A stretch of 38,120 nucleotides of DNA from RUG11462 sp036308645 (GTDB taxonomy: Bacteria; Bacillota; Clostridia; Oscillospirales; Acutalibacteraceae). The DNA lies in NCBI GenBank assembly GCA_036308645.1, contig JAXJVH010000036.1, forward strand, positions 1-38,120. The letters run 5' to 3'. How positions within the stretch are numbered: position 1 is the first letter of the stretch; the number at the start of each line of letters is the position of its first letter. Position numbers and translations under genes: made by a program. The notes below the pieces were generated by a model. That model worked only from the letters and a program-made list of their open reading frames with translations. It made no database searches and was not told the origin of the DNA. Positions 23,299-32,090 of this stretch are shown here, one piece after another.

Positions 23299-24177
23299 TT
23301 ATAATCTTATCGGTCTTAATTTGCCGAAATAAAATGCGCTTATTGTTCCCGGACCGCCGTGCGCACCGATAGTTGTGCCGAATTTCATATACTGAACGCA
23401 CTTAAATCCAAGACGGTCTTTTAATTTTTCGCCGAATTCCTTTGCTTTGTCTATAGCGTCTGCATGAACGATATAAAGCGTTTGAGCCTCGGGTTTTACC
23501 ACGCTGTCTTTAACGTTTTCGATAAACTTTTCAAGCGTCGCTTTGCTTCCTCTTATTTTAGCGCTTACATAAAGTTTTCCGGCGTGGGAGAGAGTGATAA
23601 GCGGACTGATTTTCATTACCGAACTGACAATAGCGCCCGCCATACTCACTCTGCCGCTTCGACGCATATAACTTAAATCATCTGTTGTAACAAAGGTATT
23701 AATATGTGCCTTGATTCCCTCAATATGTGCGAGAGCCTCTTCGATGCTTCTGCCTTTATCTCTATATTTAACCGCTTCATAAATAAGCATAGCAAGTCCT
23801 GCCGAAGCAACGGTAGAATCAATAATTCTTATATCGGCGTCGGGATTTTCCTCCATAACTTCATTTGCGGCAATACAAGCGCTCCTGTAAGTGCCTGAAA
23901 GCGCAGAACTTATTGAAATATGAAGAACAGGCAGATTGCTTTTAACAGCCTCTTTGAAAAACACCTCAAACTGTGCAGGCGGCACTTGTGAAGTTTGCGG
24001 TACGGCGCCGTTTCTCATTTTCTGATAAAAATTATCAATATGCGACTCTATCATATCATCATAAAAAACATCGTTTCCTATAGTGTATGAAAGATAGGCG
24101 CAGTTTACATCAAGCGCTTTTACTTGACTTTCGGTAAGGTCGCAACTTGAATCGCTTGTAATAATAAATTTTTTCAT
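23299..24177 (-). CDS. DegV-family fatty-acid-binding protein
   Basis: This 292-residue cytoplasmic protein has DegV landmarks: the N-terminal IITSDSSCDLTESQ, TSQVPPAQF, ISSALSGTYRSA, the IDSTVASAGLAMLIYEA segment, DDLSYMRRSGRVS and the C-terminal GTTIGAHGGPGTISAFYFG. Relatives (FakB-type) bind fatty acids and present them to a kinase for phospholipid synthesis. No FakA kinase is in the window. The start is ATG 24177, with AGGGAGTG upstream; the GTG at 24186 falls inside that site. It sits 12 nt after the HlyIII gene. Confidence 0.92.
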   Translation of the reverse strand: MKKFIITSDSSCDLTESQVKALDVNCAYLSYTIGNDVFYDDMIESHIDNFYQKMRNGAVPQTSQVPPAQFEVFFKEAVKSNLPVLHISISSALSGTYRSACIAANEVMEENPDADIRIIDSTVASAGLAMLIYEAVKYRDKGRSIEEALAHIEGIKAHINTFVTTDDLSYMRRSGRVSMAGAIVSSVMKISPLITLSHAGKLYVSAKIRGSKATLEKFIENVKDSVVKPEAQTLYIVHADAIDKAKEFGEKLKDRLGFKCVQYMKFGTTIGAHGGPGTISAFYFGKLRPIRL

Positions 24178-24189
24178 AAAACACACTCC

Positions 24190-24840
24190 CTAAATACAAT
24201 AAAACATTACGAAAAAGTAATGCAAGATACTTCCTCCGAGTACAAAAAAGTGCCATATAAAATGAGCATATTTTCTATCCGATTTATAAAATACGATGCC
24301 TACGGTATATAATATTCCGCCTAATACTAACAAGACCATACCGCCTACGCCTTTTTCTAAAATTGCTTTGAATACAGGCACGCAGGTCATAAGTACCGAC
24401 CAGCCCATTATTACATAAAGTATAACCGAAGGCTTTGCAAATTTTTCAAGATTTATTGAATTAAACACAACTCCAAGCACCATACAACCTGCGTTAATTC
24501 CGAAAAGAGTCCAGCCTATCCAATTTCTCATAAGCGACAGAGAAACGGGTATATATGTACCTAAAATCAGCATAAAAATTGAGCAATGGTCAAAAATTCT
24601 GAAAACTTTTTTAGCGGTTTTATTTGTAATAGCGTGATAAAGCGTTGAATTTGTATATAAAATTATCAGCGTTGCGCCGTAAAGCGCCGCACTAACTACT
24701 GCCAAAGCGTCAGAATAAAGCGCCGCATATACTATCAGCACCGCAGTTCCCGCTATTGCAAGCAGCGAACCTACGCCGTGAGATACCGAATTTGCTATTT
24801 CCTCACCGATTGATTGAATATGCCGTTTGTTTTCTGCCAT
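24190..24840 (-). CDS. Hemolysin III / PAQR-family membrane protein
   Basis: This 216-residue protein has seven membrane helices and the HlyIII/YqfA signature residues: EEIANSVSHGVG near the N-terminus, NSTLYHAI, FRIFDHCSIFMLILGTY and the C-terminal FIWHFFVLGGSILHYF. The conserved His and Asp residues probably bind a metal, as in PAQR proteins. The exact role in bacteria is unsettled. ATG 24840 is chosen, with GGAGG 8 nt before it; GTG 24861 lies upstream of that site. It is the first gene of the minus cluster. A candidate promoter is TTGAAA (24907-24902), 17 nt, TAATCT (24884-24879). Confidence 0.9.
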   Translation of the reverse strand: MAENKRHIQSIGEEIANSVSHGVGSLLAIAGTAVLIVYAALYSDALAVVSAALYGATLIILYTNSTLYHAITNKTAKKVFRIFDHCSIFMLILGTYIPVSLSLMRNWIGWTLFGINAGCMVLGVVFNSINLEKFAKPSVILYVIMGWSVLMTCVPVFKAILEKGVGGMVLLVLGGILYTVGIVFYKSDRKYAHFIWHFFVLGGSILHYFFVMFYCI

Positions 24841-25008
24841 AAAATTTGCCTCCAAAGTCACATTTAGTATCTAATACCAGATTATCATATTTTTAATACT
24901 TTTTCAATAGTTTTATAAAACTGTTTACAAATTATTTAAAAATAGGTCTTTCATTTTTATGAATTATGTGTTATTATATTGTTAACGAATAAAAATAGGA
25001 GTAATTTT

Positions 25009-25599
25009 ATGATTATTGATAAACAAAAAATTACTGATGAACTTAATAATTGCAAAGAAATTATTGACAACGCACAACTGCCGCTATGGGACGACCTGCC
25101 TAAATTAGAACTTTATATGGATCAGGTTGTGATGCTTTTAAACGAGTATCTTGAGTACATTCCGAAAATCAATCCCGATGAAAAAAGCGTTACGTCTTCT
25201 ATGATTAACAATTATGTTAAAATGAAAATTATACCGGCTCCGAATAAAAAGAAGTATTCACGTATTCATTTATCACGTTTGATTATAATTTGTTCGCTTA
25301 AAAAGAGCCTTAATATTTCTACGGTGTTTAAACTTTTACCCGAAACCGAAGATGAAGAGGAAAACAAGCGTATTTACAACGCCTTTGTAAAAAGCCGCAG
25401 AGAAGCGCTTAATAACAATCTTATTTTGCTTACAAGAGAGTTTAATGCGGCGCTTACATCCGATAACGAAACCGAAATAGGCGATATGATAACGAGAATG
25501 GCTGTCGCTACCGATTTGCATAAAATGTATGTAGAAAAATTTGCAGGTGCGGTTTTTGAAAAAGAAGCAGTAGAAACAAAGAAAGCAGAAAAGAAATAA
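25009..25599 (+). CDS. DUF1836 protein
   Basis: This 196-residue cytoplasmic protein fits the DUF1836 family, which has a MerR-like helix-turn-helix: SVTSSMINNYVKMKIIPAPNKKKYSRIHLSRLIIICSLKKSLNISTVFKLL (about 65-120). The SMINNYVKxxxIpxPxxKKYsrxHLaxLixI motif is characteristic. It is probably a DNA-binding regulator; targets are unknown. The tail is Lys/Glu-rich. ATG 25009 is preceded by TAGGAG. It converges on rpsT and shares the terminator between them. Confidence 0.85.
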   Translation: MIIDKQKITDELNNCKEIIDNAQLPLWDDLPKLELYMDQVVMLLNEYLEYIPKINPDEKSVTSSMINNYVKMKIIPAPNKKKYSRIHLSRLIIICSLKKSLNISTVFKLLPETEDEEENKRIYNAFVKSRREALNNNLILLTREFNAALTSDNETEIGDMITRMAVATDLHKMYVEKFAGAVFEKEAVETKKAEKK

Positions 25600-25603
25600 T
25601 AAT

Positions 25604-25650
25604 AAAAAATGAGGATTAAAGCAATTTGACTTTAATCCTCATTATTTTTA
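25604..25650. terminator. Bidirectional terminator between DUF1836 and rpsT
   Basis: A 14-bp stem AATGAGGATTAAAG (25608-25621) / CTTTAATCCTCATT (25630-25643), with A-rich DNA on the left and T-rich on the right, so it works on both strands. Confidence 0.9.
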
Positions 25651-25660
25651 AATTAACAAC

Positions 25661-25918
25661 TTACGCTTTGTTAAGTTTTGTAGCAAGAGCCGATTTTTTT
25701 CTTGCTGCGTTGTTTTTGTGCAACAAGCCTTTGCTTGTAGCCTTGTCAATAGCAGTAATAGCTAATTTAACCTGCTCTGCTTTGTTGTCAGCATTTGAAG
25801 CGATAGCTGCATTAGCTTTCTTGATTTCTGTTTTGAGCGCTGAATTCATAGCTTTGTTACGCTCTGTTTTAGTAGCGGTAACTTTTACTCTTTTCTTAGC
25901 TGATTTAATGTTAGGCAT
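25661..25918 (-). CDS. rpsT: 30S ribosomal protein S20
   Basis: This 85-residue, very basic Ala/Lys-rich protein starts MPNIKSAKKRVKVTATKTERNKAMNSALKTEIKKA and ends GLLHKNNAARKKSALATKLNKA, the S20 family pattern over its full length. S20 binds 16S rRNA early in 30S assembly. AAGGAGG precedes the ATG. It is divergent from gpr, an arrangement common in Firmicutes. Confidence 0.97.
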   Translation of the reverse strand: MPNIKSAKKRVKVTATKTERNKAMNSALKTEIKKANAAIASNADNKAEQVKLAITAIDKATSKGLLHKNNAARKKSALATKLNKA

Positions 25919-25973
25919 CAGGGCACCTCCTTAAATATTTACCGTAAAAGGCATTTTATAATCTGCACGAACT

Positions 25974-26002
25974 ATATTATCACTTTTTATACTAAAAATC
26001 AA
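25974..26002 (-). promoter_or_regulatory. Promoter of rpsT
   Basis: On the minus strand: TTGATT (26002-25997), 17-nt spacer, TAATAT (25979-25974), giving a leader of about 50 nt. Confidence 0.75.
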
Positions 26003-26081
26003 GAGTTTTTTTAAAATTTTCAAAATAATCGTGATATTTTAAGGGTAATTTAATAAAAATACCTAAAAAGAAGTGATAAAA

Positions 26082-26939
26082 ATGATTTTTCGTACCGATC
26101 TTGCCATTGAACGCAGAGAGGTTTCGCCTCATACCGACGACGGATTAAAGGTAAAAGAGTATTCAATTGATAACGTAAAAATTACATCTATCGAGGTGCT
26201 GAATAAAATAGGCGAACGTGCAATAAGAAAGCCAAAAGGAAATTATATAACCATTGAAACCGACAGAAGTTTTGACGGCGGCTCGCTTATAGATAAAGAC
26301 CTTGCGAAGATTTTGACCGATGAACTTGAAAAAATTCTGCCGCAAGGTTCGGCGCTTGTCTGCGGAATCGGCAACCGCAGTATCACTCCCGACGCATTAG
26401 GCCCCGATTGCATTTCGCATATACTTGCAACAAGGCATATCGGAGAAGAACTTGCTAAATCAATAGGATTTGATAATTTGCGTAGCGTTACGGCAATTTC
26501 ACCCGGCGTACTCGGTCAGACAGGCATTGAAACAGGCGAGATTATTAAGGCGGTTATTGATAAAACCAAACCCGATTTTGTAATAGCGATTGACGCATTA
26601 GCCTCAAGAAAACTTTCTCGCTTGGGAAAAACAATTCAGATTGCCGATACAGGAATAATTCCGGGCGGCGGAGTATCAAATTCACGCAATGAATTAAGCA
26701 AAAAAACTCTCGGTGTGCCTGTTATTTCAATAGGAGTTCCTACTGTGGTAGACGCCAATACGCTTGTGAATGATATTGCCGAAAACGAAATAGAGTACCG
26801 CGGCGCTTCGGCTATGATAGTAACCCCTAAAGAAATAGATTTGCTTATCGAACGCTCTTCACGTCTTATATCTCACTCGATAAATTGTGCGCTTCAGCCT
26901 GATATTGACGAAGATTCGCTTTTAATGTTAACGGATTAA
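26082..26939 (+). CDS. gpr: GPR germination protease
   Basis: This 285-residue protein belongs to the A25 aspartate-type proteases that degrade small acid-soluble spore proteins at germination. Landmarks are the N-terminal FRTDLAIERRE (the zymogen cleavage region resembles the SASP site), VCGIGNRSITPDALGP, TAISPGVLGQTGIETGEII, FVIAIDALASRKLSRLGKTIQIADTGIIPGGGVSNSR and VISIGVPTVVDA. All core segments are present. ATG 26082 is chosen over GTG 26073, with AGAAGTGA just upstream. No clear sigma-G promoter was recognised. The gene shows the organism is, or descends from, a spore former. Confidence 0.96.
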   Translation: MIFRTDLAIERREVSPHTDDGLKVKEYSIDNVKITSIEVLNKIGERAIRKPKGNYITIETDRSFDGGSLIDKDLAKILTDELEKILPQGSALVCGIGNRSITPDALGPDCISHILATRHIGEELAKSIGFDNLRSVTAISPGVLGQTGIETGEIIKAVIDKTKPDFVIAIDALASRKLSRLGKTIQIADTGIIPGGGVSNSRNELSKKTLGVPVISIGVPTVVDANTLVNDIAENEIEYRGASAMIVTPKEIDLLIERSSRLISHSINCALQPDIDEDSLLMLTD

Positions 26940-26994
26940 AACTTAAATATTATATTTGCAAATTGCCGAAAATTTAACACCTTATATTATTTTC

Positions 26995-27023
26995 TTGAAT
27001 AAAGCAATATCCTGTGATAAAAT
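26995..27023 (+). promoter_or_regulatory. Promoter of sbcDC
   Basis: TTGAAT at 26995-27000, 17-nt spacer, TAAAAT at 27018-27023. It lies 29 nt before the sbcD start. Confidence 0.75.
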
Positions 27024-27052
27024 ATTTTTATAATTATTCAAGGAGTATAGGG

Positions 27053-28180
27053 ATGAAATTTATACATTTATCGGATTTGCATTTAGGTAAAAGAGTTAAC
27101 GAGTTTTTACAGTTGGAAGACCAGCATTATATTCTTATAAATATCCTTAAAATTATTGATGAGCAAAAAGCGGATTGCGTAATAATCGCAGGTGATGTTT
27201 ATGATAAATCAGTACCTACTGCCGAGGCGGTAAGCCTTTTTGATTGGTTTTTGACCTCGCTTTGCGAACGCAAGGTGAAAGTTTTAATAATAAGCGGCAA
27301 CCACGACAGCGCCGAGCGGTTAAGTTTCGGAAACAGAATAATGACCTACAGCGGAGTGTTTATTTCACCTATCTTTGACGGAAGGGTTAAAACCGTTGAA
27401 ATTTGCGATAATTACGGTAAAATAAATTTTCACCTTTTACCGTTTTTAAAACCCGCTAATGTCAGAAAGTATTTTCCCGATATCGAGATTAATTCTTACA
27501 ACGACGCTTTAAAAGCAGTTGTAGAGAGTATGAATATTAATAAATCAGAAAGAAACGTGCTTGTTACTCATCAGTTTGTAACAGGTGCGGTTCGTTGTGA
27601 GTCGGAGGAAATATCGGTCGGCGGCAGCGATAATGTTGATTATAATATTTTCGATGATTTTGATTATGTGGCGCTCGGACATATTCACAGTCCGCAGTCG
27701 GTCGGCAGAGAAACCGTAAGATATTGCGGAACGCCTCTTAAATATTCTTTTTCGGAGGTAAATCATAAAAAGTCGGTAACCGTTGTAACAATGGCTGAAA
27801 AGGGCGATATAAAAATCGAAACGGTACCGCTTATACCAAAACGTGATATGGTAAAGATTAAGGGCGACTATAATACGCTTGTTTCAAAAAACTTTTACTC
27901 TTCGCTTAACACCGATGATTATTTTCATATTACCCTTACAGATGAAGAGGATATTATCGACGCAGTGGCAAAACTTCGTGTAATTTATCCTAATATTATG
28001 AACCTTTGTTTTGATAATCGGCGCACAAGAGAGAATAAAGAAATTTCAGCCGATGAGTATATTGAGCAAAAAACGCCGTTTGAATTGTTTGCAGAGTTTT
28101 ATGAATTGCAGAACAATCAGCCTTTGTCCGAAAAAGAAGCAGAGTTTTTGGAAAAAATAATTGAGAAAGAGGAATTTTAA
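27053..28180 (+). CDS. sbcD: Exonuclease subunit SbcD (Mre11-like)
   Basis: This 375-residue protein has a calcineurin-like phosphoesterase core with metal ligands in order: SDLHLGK, IIAGDVYD, ISGNHDSAERL, VTHQFV and LGHIHSPQ. With SbcC it forms the Mn-dependent nuclease that opens hairpins and removes proteins from DNA ends. The C-terminal capping domain (about 270-375) is present, so the protein is full length. ATG 27053 has AAGGAG upstream; the earlier in-frame start at 27014 overlaps the promoter. sbcC starts 1 nt after its stop. Confidence 0.96.
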   Translation: MKFIHLSDLHLGKRVNEFLQLEDQHYILINILKIIDEQKADCVIIAGDVYDKSVPTAEAVSLFDWFLTSLCERKVKVLIISGNHDSAERLSFGNRIMTYSGVFISPIFDGRVKTVEICDNYGKINFHLLPFLKPANVRKYFPDIEINSYNDALKAVVESMNINKSERNVLVTHQFVTGAVRCESEEISVGGSDNVDYNIFDDFDYVALGHIHSPQSVGRETVRYCGTPLKYSFSEVNHKKSVTVVTMAEKGDIKIETVPLIPKRDMVKIKGDYNTLVSKNFYSSLNTDDYFHITLTDEEDIIDAVAKLRVIYPNIMNLCFDNRRTRENKEISADEYIEQKTPFELFAEFYELQNNQPLSEKEAEFLEKIIEKEEF

Positions 28181-28181
28181 G

Positions 28182-30947
28182 ATGCGTCCGTTAAAAATTA
28201 CAATCAGCGCCTTTGGTCCTTACGCCGATAAAGATGTAATAGATATGAGCGCTTTGGGAAAAAGCGGACTTTATCTTATTACGGGCGATACGGGAGCGGG
28301 CAAAACAACAATTTTTGACGCAATTACTTATGCGCTTTACGGTGCTTTAAGCGGTAAAAACAGAAATCCGTCGATGATGCGTTCAAAATATGCGCTTTCG
28401 CAAACTCCTACGTTTGTAGAATTGATTTTTGAGAATAAAGGAAAAGAATATAGGGTTTTAAGAAGTCCCGAATATGAACGCCCGGCAAAACGAGGCGAGG
28501 GTATGATTACGCAATCGCCTGTCGCCGAACTTTATTTGCCAAACGGCAGCGTGGTTACAAAAACCAAAGAAGTAACCGAAAAAATCACCGAGATTATAGG
28601 AATTGATTTTGAACGGTTTGTAGGTATTGCGATGATAGCGCAAGGTGATTTTTTAAAACTTATAATGGCTTCAACAACCGAACGAATTGAAATTTTCCGC
28701 AAAATTTTTAAAACCGATTTTTATAATAATTTGCAAAATACTTTAAAGCAGGAGGCTAAAAAATGCAAAGACGAGTATGAAAGACTTGTTTTAAGCATTA
28801 ATCAGTATATAAGCGGCGCTTCTTGTGATGAAACCGATGTTTTGAATTTAGAACTTTGCAAGGCAAAAAAAGGCGAGTTGACTTTTTCGGATACGGTTGA
28901 AATAATCGAAAAAATTTACGAAAATGATTTAAAATCGGAAAAACAACTTTCCTCGGATTTAGATAAAAACGAAAAAGAGCAGGTAAAACTCAATAATATA
29001 ATTACAAAGGCAAACGAGGCTTTAAAGGCAAAAGAAAATTTAAAAAACGATAAAATAACGCTTGAAAACACCAAAAAGCAGCTCGAAAATGCAAAAATAA
29101 CGCTTGAAAATGAGCAAAAACAAGCCGAAAAACGAGAGATTTTAAGCGAAAACATTACAAAATTTAAAGAAAAATTAAAGGATTATGATGAACTTTTAAA
29201 ACTTGAAAACAGTTTAATCAGTTTAAAAAACAATCAGGCAAAATTAGATAAAACAAAGGAAAATATTTTAAAAGAAAAGACGGGAATTTTAAATAGTATT
29301 ACCGCTGAAAAATCAAGGCTTACAGAACTAAAATCGGTTGAAACCGACTGCCAAAAGCAACAGGCGGAATGTGAAGAATACGATAAACAAAAGCAAAAAG
29401 CAAAGGATACATATAAAATTTATAAAGAGTATCTTTACGCTGAAAACGATTTAAAGTCAAAGATTACAGCCTATCAAAAAGCGGCGGATTCAGTTGAAAG
29501 TTTATCGGCGGATTTTGAAAGAAAAAACCGCCTGTTTCTTGATGAACAGGCAGGAGTTTTGGCACAAACTTTAAAGGAAGGCGAAAAATGTCCTGTTTGC
29601 GGTTCGGTTTCACACCCTTTTCCTGCAAAAATTTCAGAAAATGCGCCGAGCGAAAGCGAATTGAAAATCGCAAAAGAGAAATTGGAAAACGCACGTAAAA
29701 TCTCTGCTGAAAAAAGCGCCGACTGTTCTGCGGCACAGGGCAGAGCAAAGGAACTGAAAAAGCAGACGGATGTAGCGGTTTTTTCGCTTTTGGGCGAATG
29801 TGATTTTGATAAAATTAAAGAAAAAATCTTTGAGTATTGCGATGATTTGAAATTAAAATCCGACAAGGCGCAATTAAGACTTGAAAACTTAAAAGCGTTA
29901 AGCCTTGAAAAGCAGAATATAGAAAAAGAAATACCTAATCTTGAAAATAAAAGTTTAAAAGCTGAGCAGGATTTAGCAAAACTTAATCAGGATATTGCCG
30001 AAAGTTCGGCAGAGATTAAGTCGGCTGAAAATATGGCTGAACAATACCGCAAGAGTCTTCAGTACGATACTTTTGAAAAGGCACAGTCAGCGCTTGAAAA
30101 AATGCAAAAAGAGCGTGATGAAATGCAAAAATCTTATGATACGGCGCTTCAAAACTTCAATGATATAAAATCGGAGTTTGATAAACTTTCAGGCAGTATA
30201 ACAGCGCTTGAAAGCCGGTTGAAAAATTCGGAGGAAACAGACGTATCAAACAAGGTTATTAGACTAGATATGTTGAAAAAAGAAAAATCGGAACTTATGC
30301 AAAGGCTCGACGCCGTTAAAACCAGAATATCGGTTAATAAAGGCGTTTTGAAAAATATCGGTTTAAAGTCAAAAGAACTTAAAAAAGCCGAGCAAAAGCG
30401 TAAAACGGTTGCTTCGCTTTCGGATACGGCAAACGGAAATTTAGGCGGAAAAACAAAAATAATGCTTGAAACTTATGCCCAGATGACCTATTTTGACAGA
30501 ATAATCAGGAGAGCAAATACAAGACTTATGATTATGACAGGCGGTCAGTATGAACTGAAACGGAGTGAGGAAACCGATTTTAAACGAAGTCAAAGCGGTC
30601 TTGAATTAAACGTTATCGACCACTACAACGGCTCTGAAAGAAGCGTTAAAACGCTTTCGGGCGGCGAGGCTTTTAAAGCGTCGCTGTCTTTGGCGCTCGG
30701 AATGTCGGATGAAATTATGTCGAGCGCAGGCGGTATAGGGATTGATACAATGTTTGTCGACGAGGGTTTCGGCTCTCTTGATGACGAGTCGTTATCGCAG
30801 GCGATAGGCGCTTTAATGTCGCTTTCAAAAAGCAACCGTTTGGTAGGTATAATTTCTCATGTTTCGGAACTTAAAGAAAAAATTGATAAAATGATAGTTG
30901 TCCGAAAAGAAAAGTCAGGCGGAAGCAAGGCTACGGTAATTATTTAA
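28182..30947 (+). CDS. sbcC: Exonuclease subunit SbcC (Rad50-like ATPase)
   Basis: This 921-residue SMC-type ATPase has Walker A GDTGAGKTT (about 35-43) and the Q-loop region IAMIAQGDFLKL (about 155). Two long coiled coils flank a zinc hook (CPVCG, first Cys about residue 470). The C-terminal lobe has the signature LSGGEAFKASLSLALG and Walker B DTMFVDEGFGSLD. It dimerises and gates DNA to SbcD. Length is slightly below the roughly 1000 residues of E. coli SbcC because of shorter coiled coils. ATG 28182 directly follows the sbcD stop. Confidence 0.96.
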   Translation: MRPLKITISAFGPYADKDVIDMSALGKSGLYLITGDTGAGKTTIFDAITYALYGALSGKNRNPSMMRSKYALSQTPTFVELIFENKGKEYRVLRSPEYERPAKRGEGMITQSPVAELYLPNGSVVTKTKEVTEKITEIIGIDFERFVGIAMIAQGDFLKLIMASTTERIEIFRKIFKTDFYNNLQNTLKQEAKKCKDEYERLVLSINQYISGASCDETDVLNLELCKAKKGELTFSDTVEIIEKIYENDLKSEKQLSSDLDKNEKEQVKLNNIITKANEALKAKENLKNDKITLENTKKQLENAKITLENEQKQAEKREILSENITKFKEKLKDYDELLKLENSLISLKNNQAKLDKTKENILKEKTGILNSITAEKSRLTELKSVETDCQKQQAECEEYDKQKQKAKDTYKIYKEYLYAENDLKSKITAYQKAADSVESLSADFERKNRLFLDEQAGVLAQTLKEGEKCPVCGSVSHPFPAKISENAPSESELKIAKEKLENARKISAEKSADCSAAQGRAKELKKQTDVAVFSLLGECDFDKIKEKIFEYCDDLKLKSDKAQLRLENLKALSLEKQNIEKEIPNLENKSLKAEQDLAKLNQDIAESSAEIKSAENMAEQYRKSLQYDTFEKAQSALEKMQKERDEMQKSYDTALQNFNDIKSEFDKLSGSITALESRLKNSEETDVSNKVIRLDMLKKEKSELMQRLDAVKTRISVNKGVLKNIGLKSKELKKAEQKRKTVASLSDTANGNLGGKTKIMLETYAQMTYFDRIIRRANTRLMIMTGGQYELKRSEETDFKRSQSGLELNVIDHYNGSERSVKTLSGGEAFKASLSLALGMSDEIMSSAGGIGIDTMFVDEGFGSLDDESLSQAIGALMSLSKSNRLVGIISHVSELKEKIDKMIVVRKEKSGGSKATVII

Positions 30948-30977
30948 AAAATAAGGCGAAAAAAGATATAAACTTAA

Positions 30978-31012
30978 AAGTTCAAACGATTAATTTCGTT
31001 TGGGCTTTTTTG
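30978..31012 (+). terminator. Rho-independent terminator of sbcDC
   Basis: A 12-bp stem AAGTTCAAACGA / TCGTTTGGGCTT (G-U pairs included) with a 6-nt loop, followed by T6 overlapping the stem end. Confidence 0.87.
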
Positions 31013-31139
31013 TGTTTTTCGGCGCTTTTATTTACAATTTATTTATTTTTTTGAAATATTTATTTACAAAATAGACGGATTTTTTGTGATTTTTTTAAAC
31101 TATAATATGGTTGACAAATTTTAAAAGGAGTTTTTGCTT

Positions 31140-32090
31140 ATGTCAGTAATCAAAGGGCTTTTCAGAGCCAAACTGCGAACGATACTTAATCTTATTATTA
31201 TGATTGCAGTAGCGGTAGCGGTATGTATCACGCTTAATGTCCCATTCGGGACAGGCGGCGCACAAAAGGAATTTCCCGAGAATTCCATAACCCAATCGGA
31301 GCAAGAGGATAACAGTTTAACCGCTTCCTCTACGGCTTCTAATCAATCGCAAACCGACGAAAATGCACAAAACGTTGAAAATTTGCCAAACGGTGAAAAC
31401 GGCGAAGAAAACGCCGACGCACAGAAAACGCAACCTAACCGTAATAATGTTATGAATTCCGTAACAATTGTTACATTAATAGGTATTGCGGTAGTCGGCG
31501 CAGGATTGCTCATAGTTATCAATGTTGTCAGCACAAAGAAAAGAGAAGAAGAGATTTCAAGGATAATCTCTGCCGGCGTCGATAAAAAGGTTATTAAAAA
31601 GCAATTCTTTATCGAGGCTTTTTTGACTGTTTTGGTGGCAGGTATTATCGGTACGGCTATCGGCGCTTGCGTGGCGGCTCCTGTTTCTAATGCCGTAATG
31701 GAAAGTAAAATGACCAATATGGCGGCAAACAAAGGCGACAGACAGATTCCCACAAACGAAAACGGCGAGCAGATGACAAGGCCGGACAGAGAAAATGCTG
31801 TGAAGCCTACAAATGAAAACGGTGAAGAGATTACAGGTGGATACAAAGGCAATTTTGAAGCGCCTGACGACGAAAACGGCGATATGCCTGCGTTACCTTC
31901 GGATTCCGATGAAAAAAGACAGCCGGCAGACCGCCCTAACAATCAGACGAACAATTATTTTCTGATGTGTATTGTTTCATTATGTTATACAATAGGTCTT
32001 GCACTTATATCAGGATTTTTCTGTTGTAATCCTATTGAAAAGATAAATGCACGAAAGATACTTGACGAGGAGGAAAAGGCTAATGAGTAA
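31140..32090 (+). CDS. Minimal FtsX/MacB-like permease with low-complexity loops
   Basis: This 316-residue protein has four membrane helices in FtsX order (about 13-35, 107-130, 158-185 and 280-305). KKREEEISRIISAGVDKKVIKKQFFIEA, after the second helix, is the FtsX coupling segment. The place of the usual extracellular domain (about 37-104) and the second loop (about 195-270) are Asn/Glu/Gln/Pro-rich, with NENGE motifs recurring. It is the first gene of the efflux operon, overlapping the adaptor gene by 8 nt, so it probably assists the MacB-like transporter. AAGGAG precedes ATG 31140. A -10 box TATAAT lies at 31101-31106 without a good -35. Confidence 0.72.
   Translation: MSVIKGLFRAKLRTILNLIIMIAVAVAVCITLNVPFGTGGAQKEFPENSITQSEQEDNSLTASSTASNQSQTDENAQNVENLPNGENGEENADAQKTQPNRNNVMNSVTIVTLIGIAVVGAGLLIVINVVSTKKREEEISRIISAGVDKKVIKKQFFIEAFLTVLVAGIIGTAIGACVAAPVSNAVMESKMTNMAANKGDRQIPTNENGEQMTRPDRENAVKPTNENGEEITGGYKGNFEAPDDENGDMPALPSDSDEKRQPADRPNNQTNNYFLMCIVSLCYTIGLALISGFFCCNPIEKINARKILDEEEKANE

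Noticed and set aside
25626..25934. 102-codon frame opposite rpsT
   Set aside because: It is an antisense shadow of the S20 gene, whose identity is certain.
26040..26081. Sigma-G promoter of gpr
   Set aside because: I could not find a convincing -35/-10 pair for that sigma factor in the 60 bases before the start.
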